From Clostridium akagii DSM 12554 (GTDB taxonomy: Bacteria > Bacillota > Clostridia > Clostridiales > Clostridiaceae), in contig NZ_JMLK01000023.1 in assembly GCF_000686725.1 (NCBI RefSeq), positions 1 to 58,536 of the forward strand: DNA of 58,536 nt, in the 5' to 3' direction. The notes under the pieces are model-generated. The model was not told the DNA's origin. It made no database searches and saw only the letters and a program-made list of their open reading frames with translations. This document shows, piece by piece, positions 34,222 through 44,323 of this stretch. The position numbers were made by a program, and so were the translations under genes. Position 1 is the first letter of the stretch, and each line of letters opens with the position of its first letter.

Positions 34222-34743
34222 TTAGTATTCTTTCCCATAATGGCTCTTTGTATATTTTATATATATATTTGTTATACAGGTTGATAATTCAGATTGATTA
34301 TGCTTTTTTTTGCTTTTACATATCGAATCTTTTTCCCCGCATATAATACATTTTTTATCACCATACTTTATATCTTTACTAGCCACAAGATTTCCATTAG
34401 CATCGTATACCTCTAAATCTACAATTCCGCCTAGAATATGCTTATGCTCTATTTGACTACAGATTTCTTTAACCTTATATCCATCTAGATCCAACAAGAT
34501 AGTTATAACTGGTCCTTCAAAAGTAATTCTAAATATCTTCATGAACATACTTTCTTTGACCATGTCATTAAAAACACGTTCTATACAAGTTATAATATTT
34601 TTTGTAATAGTATTATTTTTATCATTTACTGGATAGCCTATACCTATTGATAGAAGAGTCTTGTTATATCTTTCAATTAAATGGTTTTGAAAAATATTTT
34701 GTTGTTGTTTATAAAAAATATTTTTTTCAATGTCTTTTTCCAT
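34222..34743 (-). CDS. CitX-like protein (apo-citrate lyase phosphoribosyl-dephospho-CoA transferase family)
   Basis: 173 residues. The N-terminal part (QNHLIERYNKTLLSIGIGYPVND) and the C-terminal signature (GIVDLEVYDANGNLVASKD, then CIICGEKDSICKSKKKHNQSEL) follow the CitX pattern G-x-x-x-D-x-[DE]-V ... R-x-C-x-x-C ... C ... H. CitX attaches the prosthetic group to citrate lyase acyl carrier protein. No citD, citE or citF is present nearby and several usual Arg positions are changed (for example G-I-V-D for GRLFDIDV), so it may act on another carrier protein or be divergent. No good ribosome-binding site is seen before the ATG. Confidence 0.68.
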   Translation of the reverse strand: MEKDIEKNIFYKQQQNIFQNHLIERYNKTLLSIGIGYPVNDKNNTITKNIITCIERVFNDMVKESMFMKIFRITFEGPVITILLDLDGYKVKEICSQIEHKHILGGIVDLEVYDANGNLVASKDIKYGDKKCIICGEKDSICKSKKKHNQSELSTCITNIYIKYTKSHYGKEY

Positions 34744-34892
34744 TTATTACGGAGATATTCTATTAAATCCCCATTTGCTCCTCTCTTTATGTTTTTTTAT
34801 TTGCAAATACTAAACACTTTTTTTGACACACCGATACACTTCTTGTCCTATTTGCAAAAAAGCATGTTAGTTTTATATCTTCACTTATTAAT

Positions 34893-34928
34893 ATATTAGT
34901 CACATTTCCCAGGAAATATGACTAATAT
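34893..34928 (-). terminator. Hairpin after cwlD
   Basis: ATATTAGTCACATTT (34893-34907) and AAATATGACTAATAT (34914-34928) pair with one mismatch around a 6-nt loop. It lies 9 nt past the amidase stop codon and before the CitX-like gene, so it probably ends the cwlD transcript. The A/T-rich tail is only moderate. Confidence 0.6.
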
Positions 34929-34936
34929 ATATCTTA

Positions 34937-35629
34937 TCATTTATAATAATACATTTTAATTGACTTGCATAGAGATTCTGCTATTTTATTCTGATATTTA
35001 TCGTTGTTCAATTTTTGTTCTTCTCTTTCATTTGACAAGAAACCGCACTCCACTATTACAGATGGAATACTATTTTTACAACGTAATATTTTATATAAAT
35101 CTAATGCTGGCTTTTCAACTCTCTCGCTGTCATCATTTAAATCACTTATCAATCCTTTTTGCAATATATGTGCTAAATCCATGCTATTTTTACTATCAGA
35201 ATACCACACTTGTGGTCCATAATATTTTTTTTGTGGAAACATATTCATGTGTATACTTATAAACATATCACATTTACTATCCTCCTTCATTTTACACCTA
35301 TTATTCAAATCTTCTAGTTTTTTCTTTCTTATTTTTCCAGAGTCACTATACAACCCTTGGTCTTTTTCCCTTGTCATTTTTACTTTAAAACCTTCATTCT
35401 TTAATAACTGCCTAAGTTTTAATCCTATATTTAAATTTAAATTTTTTTCCACAGTTCCATTTTTCGATTCTGCTCCACCATCTATTCCACCATGCCCTGG
35501 ATCTATTAATATCAATTTTTCATTTTTGTCTATGGATTGTTTATTTACATCAGCCTTTACCACATCATTTTCAAACATTATACTTGTAAACATAATTACC
35601 ATGATAACAATTATAAATTTGTTTTTCAT
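34937..35629 (-). CDS. cwlD: N-acetylmuramoyl-L-alanine amidase (CwlD type)
   Basis: A signal/anchor helix (MKNKFIIVIMVIMFTSIMF) precedes an Amidase_3 domain. Zinc ligands and catalytic residues are in LILIDPGHGGIDGGAES, NLNLNIGLKLRQLL, FISIHMNMF and VIVECGFLSNEREE. The 230-residue size fits CwlD, which removes stem peptides from cortex glycan so that muramic lactam can form. The ATG at 35629 has AAGGGGTGA 5 nt upstream; a GTG at 35638 lies inside that site. An ordinary autolysin cannot be fully excluded because neighbouring genes give no sporulation context. Confidence 0.85.
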   Translation of the reverse strand: MKNKFIIVIMVIMFTSIMFENDVVKADVNKQSIDKNEKLILIDPGHGGIDGGAESKNGTVEKNLNLNIGLKLRQLLKNEGFKVKMTREKDQGLYSDSGKIRKKKLEDLNNRCKMKEDSKCDMFISIHMNMFPQKKYYGPQVWYSDSKNSMDLAHILQKGLISDLNDDSERVEKPALDLYKILRCKNSIPSVIVECGFLSNEREEQKLNNDKYQNKIAESLCKSIKMYYYK

Positions 35630-35704
35630 TGTTTTCACCCCTTTTTCCTATATTTCATGATCATGATATTATTATGCTCTATATATTTTTGATTATGAAT
35701 AATA

Positions 35705-35744
35705 AAAAACGCCATCTCATCAATTTATTGATGGTAGCGTTTTT
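35705..35744 (-). terminator. Terminator of the pit operon
   Basis: On the minus strand AAAAACGC, an inner CATCAA/TTGATG stem and GCGTTTTTTATT form a two-part hairpin with a T-run, about 31 nt past the pit stop codon. Confidence 0.85.
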
Positions 35745-35775
35745 GCTTAACGTATATCTTATATTTTTATGTAAA

Positions 35776-36777
35776 TTACCAAATTAATTTCAAAATTAAT
35801 GATAGAATACTAGCCATTAAAACACAAGCTGGAATTGTTATTACCCATGCCCATATTATACTTTTAGCAATAATCCATCTTACTGATGAAAACCTCTGTG
35901 ATGCCGCAACTCCCATTATTGATGTTGATATTATCTGAGTTGTACTTACAGGGGCATTCATCATAGTAGCCGAAAATATTACTACTGCTGCACCAGTTTC
36001 TGCTGCAAAACCATTAACCGGGGCAAGCCTGGCCATATTCATACCCATAGTTTTTATTATTTTATATCCACCGAAGGATGTTCCAAGTGCCATTGCAAGC
36101 GCACAAGAAAGTGTAACCCAAATTGGCACGGCAAATTTGGTTAAAAACCCAGCACTCACTAATGACATAGTAATGACTCCCATAGATTTTTGTGCATCAT
36201 TCCCTCCATGGTTTAATGCCATAAACATAGCCGAAACAATCTGAGCCTTTGAAAAAAACTTTGTGACTGAAGATGGTCTTGATTTCCTAAGTATCCATTT
36301 TAACGCTATCATAAACATATATCCGAAAAAGAAACCTAGTATTGGTGATAAAAATAATGGTATTATAATTTTCTGAAAAAAGGCCAACCAATCAACAACT
36401 GTAACTGAACTTTGGTATACTATAGCAGCTCCCACAAGACTCCCTATTAAAGCATGAGATGAACTACTAGGAATTCCAAAATACCAAGTTACTAAATCCC
36501 AAATTATTGCACTTATGATTGCAACAATTATAACTGATGGAGCAATTAGAGATGGATTTATTATACCCTCTCCAATAGTTTTTGCGACTTTTTCATTCAT
36601 AAAAGCACCTAATAAATTCATTGCCGCAGACATTAATACCGCTGATTTCATACTAAGTACTCTTGTGGACACTGATGTTGCTATTGCATTAGCACTATCA
36701 TGAAATCCATTTATAAAATCAAATACAAGTGCAAGAACTACAATTAATGCAGTCAAGTAAATTATCGAACTAGGCAT
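35776..36777 (-). CDS. pit: Low-affinity inorganic phosphate transporter (Pit family)
   Basis: 333 residues with about 8-9 membrane helices. The duplicated PHO-4 family signatures are seen: FDFINGFHDSANAIATSVSTRVLS in the N-terminal half and MALNHGGNDAQKSMGVI in the C-terminal half, plus WYFGIPSSSSHALIGSLVGAA and NAPVSTTQIISTSIMGV. It moves phosphate, usually as a metal-phosphate complex, with protons. The gene overlaps the upstream DUF47 gene by 8 nt, the usual Pit accessory-Pit pairing. Confidence 0.95.
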   Translation of the reverse strand: MPSSIIYLTALIVVLALVFDFINGFHDSANAIATSVSTRVLSMKSAVLMSAAMNLLGAFMNEKVAKTIGEGIINPSLIAPSVIIVAIISAIIWDLVTWYFGIPSSSSHALIGSLVGAAIVYQSSVTVVDWLAFFQKIIIPLFLSPILGFFFGYMFMIALKWILRKSRPSSVTKFFSKAQIVSAMFMALNHGGNDAQKSMGVITMSLVSAGFLTKFAVPIWVTLSCALAMALGTSFGGYKIIKTMGMNMARLAPVNGFAAETGAAVVIFSATMMNAPVSTTQIISTSIMGVAASQRFSSVRWIIAKSIIWAWVITIPACVLMASILSLILKLIW

Positions 36778-37393
36778 TCTTCATAGCAACTCCTTCGATA
36801 ATATTCGCTACTGACTCACAGGCATCAATTGTATTTTCTACATATTGATATATTTCACGCCACTTGATTACATCAAGTACAGGTATGTCCTCCACAAAGA
36901 GTTGCCTAACTGCTTTTCTGAAGATTAGGTCACCTTCTTCTTCAATTTTATTAATTTCAATAATAAGCTCAGTAAGCTTGTTATTATTTTGCATATGCTT
37001 AAATTGTTCCATTAGCTTTATTACATTTTCACAACATCTTACAACCAAATCAGCTAACTCAATTACCTTTGGATTTATTGATGTAACATTAAACATTACA
37101 AATCTGCTTGCACTTGCTTCAATAAAATCTACTATATCATCCATTTTTTTTGAGATTGAATAAATATCTTCCCTATCAAAAGGCGTTATAAATGTTTTGT
37201 TAAGTTCATTTAATATGTTATGTTGCTGATTGTCACATAAGCGTTCAAAATCTTTAATTTTTGCAAGTTTTTCTTCCATGCATGTAGTGTCCTTTACATA
37301 TTCCTGAAATAACAAGGCTGTTTCGTAAATTGTATGAGCGTTTTCTATAAATAAATCAAAAAATTTATCATCCCGTGGCGATAAACTGAACAT
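36770..37393 (-). CDS. DUF47 (PhoU-like) Pit accessory protein
   Basis: 207 residues, almost all helical. Characteristic parts are SLSPRDDKFFDLFIENAHT at the N-terminus, PFDREDIYSISKKMDDIVDFIEA in the middle and KWREIYQYVENTIDACESVANIIEGV at the end. These follow the PhoU-like E/DxxxD pattern that binds metal clusters. Such proteins regulate or assist Pit transporters. The ATG at 37393 has AGGAGG 6 nt upstream; the frame open to 37417 includes that site. Stop codon lies inside pit. Confidence 0.93.
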   Translation of the reverse strand: MFSLSPRDDKFFDLFIENAHTIYETALLFQEYVKDTTCMEEKLAKIKDFERLCDNQQHNILNELNKTFITPFDREDIYSISKKMDDIVDFIEASASRFVMFNVTSINPKVIELADLVVRCCENVIKLMEQFKHMQNNNKLTELIIEINKIEEEGDLIFRKAVRQLFVEDIPVLDVIKWREIYQYVENTIDACESVANIIEGVAMKNA

Positions 37394-37507
37394 ATTGATC
37401 CTCCTATATTGAAACAAATTTTACCAACAAAAATCATAACACAAATTGATATTATTTTACTTTAATATACATATTTAATGAATTTTATACTATTCATTGC
37501 AAGAAAA

Positions 37508-37532
37508 AAAGAGAGGACTCTTCCCCTCTTTT
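37508..37532 (-). terminator. Terminator of rplM-rpsI
   Basis: On the minus strand AAAGAGGGG, loop AAGAGT and CCTCTCTTT give a 9-bp stem with one G-U pair, followed by TTTT. It starts 7 nt past the rpsI stop codon. Confidence 0.85.
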
Positions 37533-37538
37533 GTACAA

Positions 37539-37931
37539 TTATCTCTTTGAGAATTGTGGAGCTTTTCTTGCCTTTTTCAAACCATATTTCTTTCTTTCTT
37601 TCATTCTTGAATCTCTTGTTAAGAAACCAGCTTTTTTAAGTTCGCCTCTTAATGTTTCATCAGCTTTTAATAAAGCTCTTGATATTCCGTGTCTGATAGC
37701 ACCAGCTTGACCTGTGAACCCACCACCATTAACATTTACTAAAACGTCAAATTTATCTTTTGTTCCAGTTAGAACTAATGGTTGATTAACAATCATTCTT
37801 AATGTTTCTAATCCAAAATATTCTTCTTGATCTCTTTTATTTATTGTAACCTTACCTTCTCCTGGTACTAATCTAACTCTAGCTATTGCTTTCTTTCTTC
37901 TACCTGTCGCTATATACTGTACTTTAGCCAT
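37539..37931 (-). CDS. rpsI: 30S ribosomal protein S9
   Basis: 130 residues in normal form. It starts [21 protein letters not shown] and ends [17 protein letters not shown], the basic tail whose last Arg reaches the P-site tRNA. The ATG at 37931 has GGAGG 7-8 nt upstream, so a six-residue N-terminal extension is rejected. It follows rplM by 26 nt in the conserved L13-S9 operon and ends at a terminator. Confidence 0.98.
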   Translation of the reverse strand: MAKVQYIATGRRKKAIARVRLVPGEGKVTINKRDQEEYFGLETLRMIVNQPLVLTGTKDKFDVLVNVNGGGFTGQAGAIRHGISRALLKADETLRGELKKAGFLTRDSRMKERKKYGLKKARKAPQFSKR

Positions 37932-37957
37932 TTTACTTCCTCCTTTCAATTATGATC

Positions 37958-38392
37958 TTAGTATTTTAATTGTAATACTTCTGGTTTTTGAGCTTCATTA
38001 CCATGCTCAGCGCCACTGTATATTTTCAATTTTTTAAGTGTTTCTCTACCTAATACTCCGATAGGAAGCATTCTTCTTACAGCTTCATGAAATACGAATT
38101 CTGGCTTTCTAACCAACGCATCTCTATAAGACATTTCTTTTAATCCACCTGGATAAAATGAATGATGTCTTAACATTTTCTGATCTAATTTTTTGCCTGT
38201 TAATACTACCTTTTCAGCATTAATAACAATAACAAAATCACCTGTGTCTACGTGTGGTGTAAATGTTGGTTTATTCTTTCCTCTTAGTATAGCAGCAATC
38301 TGACTTGCAGCTCTACCTAAAGTCAATCCGTCAAGATCAACGATGTACCATTTTCTTTCAATTTCCTGCGGTTTAGCAATATATGATTTCAT
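37958..38392 (-). CDS. rplM: 50S ribosomal protein L13
   Basis: 144 residues. The N-terminus has [33 protein letters not shown], the middle [20 protein letters not shown] and the end [26 protein letters not shown]. All are standard for the early-assembling L13. GGGAGG precedes the ATG. A strong promoter and an ~85-nt structured leader lie upstream, the usual place of the autoregulatory L13 leader. First gene of the L13-S9 operon. Confidence 0.98.
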   Translation of the reverse strand: MKSYIAKPQEIERKWYIVDLDGLTLGRAASQIAAILRGKNKPTFTPHVDTGDFVIVINAEKVVLTGKKLDQKMLRHHSFYPGGLKEMSYRDALVRKPEFVFHEAVRRMLPIGVLGRETLKKLKIYSGAEHGNEAQKPEVLQLKY

Positions 38393-38478
38393 ATTTTTCC
38401 TCCCTGAACTTTACACAAATTACGTCCTATGTCAAAGACCCGGGGCTAGTGGATCTTTCAAATCAACGTTATACAAAC
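38393..38478 (-). ncRNA. Candidate L13 leader (rplM 5' UTR)
   Basis: The transcript predicted from the promoter has an ~85-nt leader. AAAGATCC and GGGTCTTT (minus strand; ~38459 to 38435) pair, including a G-U, into a hairpin followed by TTGACATAGGACGT before the rplM ribosome site. Position and hairpin fit the known Firmicutes L13 leader, but I cannot score the covariance model. Confidence 0.55.
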
Positions 38479-38484
38479 ACATTA

Positions 38485-38513
38485 AGTATAATACAATCTC
38501 CCACGTGTGTCAA
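38485..38513 (-). promoter_or_regulatory. Promoter of rplM-rpsI
   Basis: On the minus strand TTGACA (38513-38508), a 17-nt spacer and TATACT (38490-38485) form a near-consensus SigA promoter. It lies immediately past the truA stop codon, so L13-S9 is transcribed independently of the ECF-truA genes. Confidence 0.88.
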
Positions 38514-38523
38514 CAAATTTCAA

Positions 38524-39258
38524 CTAATAATATACTTTCTCTAAACATAACCCATTTGCTGGTAAACAAGGTCCTGCCATATTTCTATCTTTAGATAAAA
38601 TTATGTCTTTCACACTTTGGGATTCAATTTTTCCAAGCCCCACTTGTATTATAGTACCCATAATAATTCTTACCATATTATACAAAAATCCATTACCTGT
38701 TATATAAAAAATCAAATAATCATTTTTAATTGCTATTTCAAAATTAGATATTGTTCTTATATCAGTTTTAGCACTTCCACCAGTGCTCTTAAACGCAGAA
38801 AAATCATGCGTTCCTATGATAAGAGGCATTGCCTCTTTTATGGCATCAATATCTAATTTTTTCCTGTAGTAAAAGGAATAATTCCTTCCAATAGCTGACC
38901 TTTGAGGTCTGTTAAGGACAGTATAACTATATGTTTTTCCCTTACTACAATATCTTGAATGAAAATTCATAGCAACTTCCTTTGATTCTTGAATAACTAT
39001 GTCATTAGGTAATCTTCCGTTTAATACATCTTTAAACTTTTCGCTTGGAATGTTACTGGATGTAAAAAAGTTTCCAACAAATCCTCTAGCATGAACTCCA
39101 GCATCAGTTCTACTTGAGCCTAAAATATTAATTTTTTCTCCAGTTACAGAATACAATACTTTTTCTATTACTTCTTGAATAGTTAAAGCATTCTTCTGCT
39201 TTTGCCATCCTGAGTAAAGTGTTCCATCATATTCTATGACAAGCTTCACATTTTTCAT
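38524..39258 (-). CDS. truA: tRNA pseudouridine(38-40) synthase TruA
   Basis: 244 residues. The catalytic Asp is in LGSSRTDAGVHARGFVGNFFT (~50). Other family segments are NVKLVIEYDGTLYSGWQKQ at the N-terminus, GTHDFSAFKSTGG and ITGNGFLYNMVRIIMGT. It isomerises uridines 38-40 in the anticodon arm of many tRNAs. Follows ecfT by 24 nt in the alpha-operon tail, an order common in Clostridia. Confidence 0.96.
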   Translation of the reverse strand: MKNVKLVIEYDGTLYSGWQKQKNALTIQEVIEKVLYSVTGEKINILGSSRTDAGVHARGFVGNFFTSSNIPSEKFKDVLNGRLPNDIVIQESKEVAMNFHSRYCSKGKTYSYTVLNRPQRSAIGRNYSFYYRKKLDIDAIKEAMPLIIGTHDFSAFKSTGGSAKTDIRTISNFEIAIKNDYLIFYITGNGFLYNMVRIIMGTIIQVGLGKIESQSVKDIILSKDRNMAGPCLPANGLCLEKVYY

Positions 39259-39282
39259 GCTTTCACATCCTAAAATGCTAAT

Positions 39283-40083
39283 TTAAATATACCTTATAGC
39301 AACTGAAACTACAATAAGTAGTATTGTTACTGCTGTAGCAATTCCGTCTCTATATTCAAGTTTTAATACCTTCATTCTTGTTCTAGAGTCCCCACCCCTA
39401 TAACATCTTGCTTCCATTGCCATAGCAAGCTCATCAGCTCTCCTAAATGAACTTATAAAAAGTGGAACCAAAACTGGTATAAGGCTTTTTGCTCTTTGAA
39501 ACAAATTACCAGATTCAAAGTCTGCGCCTCTTGCCATTTGTGCTTTCATAATTTTATCTGTTTCATCTATTAGTGTTGGGATAAATCTAAGTGCAATAGT
39601 CATCATCATTGCTAATTCATGAGCTGGAACACCTATCTTCTTAAGTGGGTTCATTAGCTTCTCAAGCCCATCAGTTAACTCTATTGGTGATGTTGTAAGT
39701 GTTAATAATGATGTACCTATTATTAGGAAAACGAGCCTTAGCATCATGAAACCAGCTAAATTAAGACCCTCTCTGTAAATTGTTATAAATCCATATTTAA
39801 AAACCAAATTGTCTCCTGGTGTCATTAAAACATTCATTAGTGCAGTAATTATAAGTAGTATGAATATTGGTTTAAGACCATTATAAATATATCTCAATTG
39901 AATTTTAGAGGTTATAATTATAGCTGCTGTAAATGCTATTACAAATATATATCCAACATAGTGATTTATTAAGAACAAATCTATTATGTATAATAAAGAT
40001 AATATTATTTTCACCCTAGGATCCAATTTATGCACAAATGAATCTCCTGGAATGTATTGTCCAATAGTTATATCCTTAAGCAT
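39283..40083 (-). CDS. ecfT: ECF transporter transmembrane protein EcfT
   Basis: 266 residues with about five to six membrane helices and the two coupling motifs of Ecf[12 protein letters not shown] and [11 protein letters not shown], the A-R-x signatures that dock the ATPases. N-terminus has [14 protein letters not shown], typical of the CbiQ/EcfT family. With EcfA1 and EcfA2 it forms the shared energising module for vitamin and cofactor S-components encoded elsewhere. The start overlaps ecfA2 by 8 nt. Confidence 0.95.
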   Translation of the reverse strand: MLKDITIGQYIPGDSFVHKLDPRVKIILSLLYIIDLFLINHYVGYIFVIAFTAAIIITSKIQLRYIYNGLKPIFILLIITALMNVLMTPGDNLVFKYGFITIYREGLNLAGFMMLRLVFLIIGTSLLTLTTSPIELTDGLEKLMNPLKKIGVPAHELAMMMTIALRFIPTLIDETDKIMKAQMARGADFESGNLFQRAKSLIPVLVPLFISSFRRADELAMAMEARCYRGGDSRTRMKVLKLEYRDGIATAVTILLIVVSVAIRYI

Positions 40084-40939
40084 CTTTAACGCCCCTTAAA
40101 CAATTTAAAATTTCATTTTTAGCCTGGTCTACAGTGAAAATATCCTCTGAAATATCGAAGCCTTTTTTCCTAAGCTCTCTAGCTAAATATGTGATCTGTG
40201 GTACTGCAAGCCCTATGCTCTCAAGTGTATCTATTTCCCTAAATATACGCTTAGGACTTCCATCAAGAATACATTTTGCATTATTCATAACCAAAATTCT
40301 ACCTGCAACCTTTGCAACATCTTCCATGCTATGTGACACCAGTATTATTGTCATATTATATTCTTTTTGGAACATTACAATTTGATTTAAAATATCATCC
40401 CTACCTTTTGGATCTAGACCTGCTGTTGGCTCATCCAGTATAAGAACTTTAGGTTCCATTGCAACAACCCCGGCAATAGCAACTCTTCGCTTTTGTCCTC
40501 CGCTAATCTCAAATGGAGATTTTTTACCAAAGGTTTCATAATCAAGACCTACCATTTCCATTGCCCTTTTTACTCTTACTTTAATTTCTTCTTTATCTAG
40601 CTTTAAATTAGTTGGACCATAAGCAATGTCCTTTTCAACTGTTTCTTCAAATATTTGATATTCTGGATATTGAAATACGAGACCTACTTTTTTTCTTATA
40701 TCCGCCAGTTTTGAAGTTTTTAAAGTAATATCTGTTCCATCAATTATAATCTTTCCTGTGGTAGGCTTTAAAAGCCCATTTATATGCTGAATTAGAGTTG
40801 ATTTTCCTGAACCGGTATGTCCAATCAATGCTACAAATTCACCATCTTGTATATCAATATTTATATTATCTAAAGCTTTTTTTTCAAAAGGTGTCCCTGG
40901 CATATATATATGAGTTAAATTTTCTATTTTAATTGGCAT
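40076..40939 (-). CDS. ecfA2: ECF transporter ATPase EcfA2
   Basis: 287 residues. Walker A is GHTGSGKST, the Q-loop FQYPEYQIF, the signature [17 protein letters not shown], Walker [16 protein letters not shown] and the switch His in ILVSHSMED. The C-terminal extension ([17 protein letters not shown]...) is typical of EcfA proteins. The second of two paired ATPases, overlapping ecfA1 by 16 nt and ecfT by 8 nt, so translation of the module is coupled. Confidence 0.95.
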   Translation of the reverse strand: MPIKIENLTHIYMPGTPFEKKALDNINIDIQDGEFVALIGHTGSGKSTLIQHINGLLKPTTGKIIIDGTDITLKTSKLADIRKKVGLVFQYPEYQIFEETVEKDIAYGPTNLKLDKEEIKVRVKRAMEMVGLDYETFGKKSPFEISGGQKRRVAIAGVVAMEPKVLILDEPTAGLDPKGRDDILNQIVMFQKEYNMTIILVSHSMEDVAKVAGRILVMNNAKCILDGSPKRIFREIDTLESIGLAVPQITYLARELRKKGFDISEDIFTVDQAKNEILNCLRGVKDA

Positions 40940-41769
40940 AATTCATTCACCATCTCATCTATAGATAAAATATCATCCTTAACATCTATACCTTCTTTTC
41001 TTAATTCATATGCAAGTTCTGTCATTTGAGGTACATCAAGCCCTATTTTTTTCATTGTCTCTACCTCTTTAAACACTTTTCTTGGAGATCCTTCTATTAT
41101 TATCTTTCCATTATCTATAACCATTATTCTATCAGCATCTATTGCTTCTTCCATATAATGTGTTATAAGAACAATGGTTATTTTTGCGTTTTCATTTAAG
41201 TCTTTTATTGTTTTTATAATTTCTTTTCTTCCTGATGGGTCAAGCATAGCTGTAGATTCATCAAAAATTATACACTGCGGCTTCATTGCTAAAGTTCCTG
41301 CTATTGCAACTCTTTGCTTTTGACCACCAGACAATAAATGAGGAGCATGCTTTCTATATTTGTACATACCTACTCTTTTCAATGCTTCATCAACTCTTGT
41401 TCTTATTTCCTTTGGTTCTACTCCAAGGTTTTCAGGCCCAAAAGCTACATCTTCTTCAACAATGGTGGCTACTAGTTGGTTATCTGGATTTTGAAATACC
41501 ATGCCAGCTTTATTTCTTACATTCCAAATATTTTTTTCGTCAGAAGTGTCTAACCCATCTACTATAACTTTACCACTAAATGGAACCATAAGTGCATTGA
41601 TATGTTTTGCAAGTGTTGACTTACCTGAGCCATTTCTACCTAATATTACTATGAATTCGCCCTTTTTTATATCAATACTTATATTATCCAGAGCTAAACT
41701 AAATGTATTTTCTTCAGCATTTTCGTACTTATAAGTCACATTTCTGCACTCAACCATGTTATTTTCCAT
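40924..41769 (-). CDS. ecfA1: ECF transporter ATPase EcfA1
   Basis: 281 residues. Walker A is GRNGSGKST, the Q-loop FQNPDNQLV, the signature [17 protein letters not shown] and Walker [16 protein letters not shown], where the usual E-P is E-S as in other EcfA1 proteins; the switch His is in [15 protein letters not shown] precedes the ATG. It lies 64 nt downstream of rplQ, the typical place of the ECF module at the end of the alpha ribosomal operon. Confidence 0.95.
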   Translation of the reverse strand: MENNMVECRNVTYKYENAEENTFSLALDNISIDIKKGEFIVILGRNGSGKSTLAKHINALMVPFSGKVIVDGLDTSDEKNIWNVRNKAGMVFQNPDNQLVATIVEEDVAFGPENLGVEPKEIRTRVDEALKRVGMYKYRKHAPHLLSGGQKQRVAIAGTLAMKPQCIIFDESTAMLDPSGRKEIIKTIKDLNENAKITIVLITHYMEEAIDADRIMVIDNGKIIIEGSPRKVFKEVETMKKIGLDVPQMTELAYELRKEGIDVKDDILSIDEMVNELCQLK

Positions 41770-41833
41770 AATAACACCTCGACCATTAATAAAATAGGGA
41801 CTAAGTCAGTCTTCAACTTAATCCCCTTTTAAG

Positions 41834-42175
41834 TTATACTAGTTCAAGTATAACTAATTCAGCTGCGTCGCCTCTTCTTGGACCTACTCTCATGATTCTA
41901 GTATATCCACCGTTTCTTTCAGCGTATTTAGTTGCTAATGTATCAAACACTTCTGTTACTACTGATTCTTCTGTTATAAATGCAAGTGCTTGTCTTCTAG
42001 CGTGTAAATCTCCTCTTTTTCCAAGAGTAATCATCTTTTCTGCCAGACTTCTTGTTTCTTTAGCTCTTGTAACAGTAGTTTGTATCTTACCATATTTCAA
42101 GAAACTAGTAACAAGATTTCTAAGCATTGCTCTTCTTTGGTCAGTTGGACGACCAAGCTTACGATCCTTTGCCAT
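41834..42175 (-). CDS. rplQ: 50S ribosomal protein L17
   Basis: 113 residues, the short bacterial form. [34 protein letters not shown] at the N-terminus and [25 protein letters not shown] at the end are canonical. It lies at the tunnel exit of the large subunit. It follows rpoA by 81 nt, completing the alpha operon. Confidence 0.98.
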   Translation of the reverse strand: MAKDRKLGRPTDQRRAMLRNLVTSFLKYGKIQTTVTRAKETRSLAEKMITLGKRGDLHARRQALAFITEESVVTEVFDTLATKYAERNGGYTRIMRVGPRRGDAAELVILELV

Positions 42176-42256
42176 TTATGCTCCTCCTCACTATGAATTT
42201 AGCATCCCAAATGATTGGTTAAATCATTTGGTATGCTTAATTTTATTTTATATGAT

Positions 42257-43204
42257 TTATTCTTCAATCTGCTTTAATGATAACTCTAAAGCTTCAAGTT
42301 TTTGTTCAACTTCTTCAAGTGATTTTTTTCCTAGGTTTCTAACTTTCATCATATCGTCCATTGATCTTTCTGTCAATTCTTGCACTGAATTTATTCCCGC
42401 TCTCTTCAAGCAGTTATAACTTCTAACTGAAAGATCTAATTCTTCAATAGTCATTTCAAGTACTTTTTCCTTCTTATCTTCTTCTTTTTCTACCATGATT
42501 TCAACATCATCTGCATGATCAGTCAAAGTCATAAATAGTTTAAAGTGTTCAATAAGAATTTTAGCAGATAAGCTAATAGCTTCTTCTGGTCTAATAGTAC
42601 CATTTGTCCATACTTCTAATGTTAACTTATCAAAGTCAGTTATTTGACCGACTCTTGTATTTTCAACAGCAAAGTTAACCCTTTTAACTGGAGTATATAT
42701 TGAATCAACAGATACAGTTCCTATAGGCATGTCATCTCTTTTATTCTTATTCTGAGTAACATAACCTCTTCCTCTGTTAACTTCGATTTCCATATACAAT
42801 TTTGCATCGCTGTCAAGAGTTGCAATATGTAAATCTTTGTTGATAACTTCAACATCTCCATCTGTTTTAATATCTCCAGCAGTAACGATACCTGAACCTT
42901 CAGCATCAATAACAATAGTCTTTGGTCCATCACCATTCATCTTTAATGCTAAACATTTTATGTTAAGAATCATTTCAGTAACGTCTTCTTTAACACCTTT
43001 TACAGTTGAAAATTCATGAAGGACACCTTCAACTTTTACTGAATTTGCAGCAACTCCAGGTAGTGATGAAAGGAGAATTCGCCTAAGCGAATTACCTAAA
43101 GTAATACCATAACCTCTCTCTAAAGGTTCGATGACAAATTTACCATAAGAGCCATCCTCTGTGGATTCTACGCATTCAATTTTTGGTTTTTCTATTTCTA
43201 ACAT
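42257..43204 (-). CDS. rpoA: DNA-directed RNA polymerase subunit alpha
   Basis: 315 residues. The N-terminal assembly domain shows [20 protein letters not shown] and [21 protein letters not shown] flexible linker (~230-245) leads to the C-terminal DNA-binding domain with [26 protein letters not shown] and [18 protein letters not shown], which contacts UP elements and activators. Order rpsD-rpoA-rplQ is standard. Confidence 0.98.
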   Translation of the reverse strand: MLEIEKPKIECVESTEDGSYGKFVIEPLERGYGITLGNSLRRILLSSLPGVAANSVKVEGVLHEFSTVKGVKEDVTEMILNIKCLALKMNGDGPKTIVIDAEGSGIVTAGDIKTDGDVEVINKDLHIATLDSDAKLYMEIEVNRGRGYVTQNKNKRDDMPIGTVSVDSIYTPVKRVNFAVENTRVGQITDFDKLTLEVWTNGTIRPEEAISLSAKILIEHFKLFMTLTDHADDVEIMVEKEEDKKEKVLEMTIEELDLSVRSYNCLKRAGINSVQELTERSMDDMMKVRNLGKKSLEEVEQKLEALELSLKQIEE

Positions 43205-43264
43205 CTATAACCCTCCTTTTTTATAAAATGGCAAACTATTTGAGGGCAACTGATTCTATATCAA

Positions 43265-43885
43265 TTATTTGCTGTATAGCTCAACTATCAATGTTTCATT
43301 TACAGGAACATCTATATCTGATCTACTTGGTTCAGCTATAACTTTTCCTTGGAAGTTCTCTACGTCTGCAGTAAGCCAAGCTGGTAAAGTTTTTGGATTC
43401 TCAGCAAATGTTTTAAACTTTTCAGTTCCTCTGCTTTTTTCTGATACAGTTATTACATCGTTGACACTAACTTTATATGATGCTATATCAACCTTATGTC
43501 CATTTACTAAGAAATGACCGTGGTTCAATAATTGTCTTGCTTGAGCTCTTGAATCACCATAACCTAATTTGTAAATTACATTATCAAGTCTTAATTCTAG
43601 AAGTCTAAGTATTTGTTCACCAGTGATACCTTTAACTTTTTCAGCCTTTTCATAATAACCTCTGAATTGACCTTCTAAAATTCCGTATATTCTCTTAGCT
43701 TTTTGTTTCTCTCTTAATTGAAGACCATAGTTTGAAATCTTCTTTCTACTTGCTCCGTGTTGTCCTGGTGCATAGCCTCTTCTTGCAAATGCACATTTAT
43801 CTGTAAAACATCTATCTCCCTTAAGAAACAGTTTCAAACCTTCTCTTCTGCATAATCTGCAGACAGCTCCAGTATATCTTGCCAT
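43265..43885 (-). CDS. rpsD: 30S ribosomal protein S4 (zinc-binding form)
   Basis: 206 residues. The N-terminus has the cysteine set [18 protein letters not shown]...KC of the zinc-binding S4 paralogue. The S4 RNA-binding domain follows ([31 protein letters not shown]). It nucleates 30S assembly and often represses its own operon. AGGAGG lies upstream of the ATG; 27 nt after rpsK. Confidence 0.98.
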   Translation of the reverse strand: MARYTGAVCRLCRREGLKLFLKGDRCFTDKCAFARRGYAPGQHGASRKKISNYGLQLREKQKAKRIYGILEGQFRGYYEKAEKVKGITGEQILRLLELRLDNVIYKLGYGDSRAQARQLLNHGHFLVNGHKVDIASYKVSVNDVITVSEKSRGTEKFKTFAENPKTLPAWLTADVENFQGKVIAEPSRSDIDVPVNETLIVELYSK

Positions 43886-43912
43886 TAAATTTACACCTCC
43901 TGTACTATATAA

Positions 43913-44308
43913 TTAAACTCTTCTTCTCTTTGGTGGTCTACAACCATTGTGTGGTATTGGAGTAACGTCTTTAATAAGTGTAACTTCTAGTCCTGCAGCT
44001 TGAAGAGATCTTATTGCAGCTTCTCTACCAGCTCCTGGTCCTTTAACATATACTTCTACACTCTTTAAACCGTGTTCCATTGCTGCTTTAGCAGCTGTTT
44101 CTGCTGCCATTTGTGCAGCAAAAGGAGTACTTTTTCTTGATCCTCTGAAGCCGAGACCTCCAGCACTTGACCATGAAAGAGCATTTCCAACAGTGTCAGT
44201 TAAAGTTACTATTGAATTGTTAAAGGTTGATTTGATATGTGCACAACCATGTTCAATATTCTTCTTTTCTTTTTTTCTTCTAGTTTTCTTAGCTTTTTGT
44301 ACTGCCAT
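43913..44308 (-). CDS. rpsK: 30S ribosomal protein S11
   Basis: 131 residues. Basic N-terminus [20 protein letters not shown], then [21 protein letters not shown] and a C-terminal [17 protein letters not shown], the universal S11 tail on the platform near the Shine-Dalgarno helix. GGAGG precedes the ATG. It follows rpsM by 15 nt. Confidence 0.98.
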   Translation of the reverse strand: MAVQKAKKTRRKKEKKNIEHGCAHIKSTFNNSIVTLTDTVGNALSWSSAGGLGFRGSRKSTPFAAQMAAETAAKAAMEHGLKSVEVYVKGPGAGREAAIRSLQAAGLEVTLIKDVTPIPHNGCRPPKRRRV

Positions 44309-44323
44309 GTTCAGCCCTCCTCA

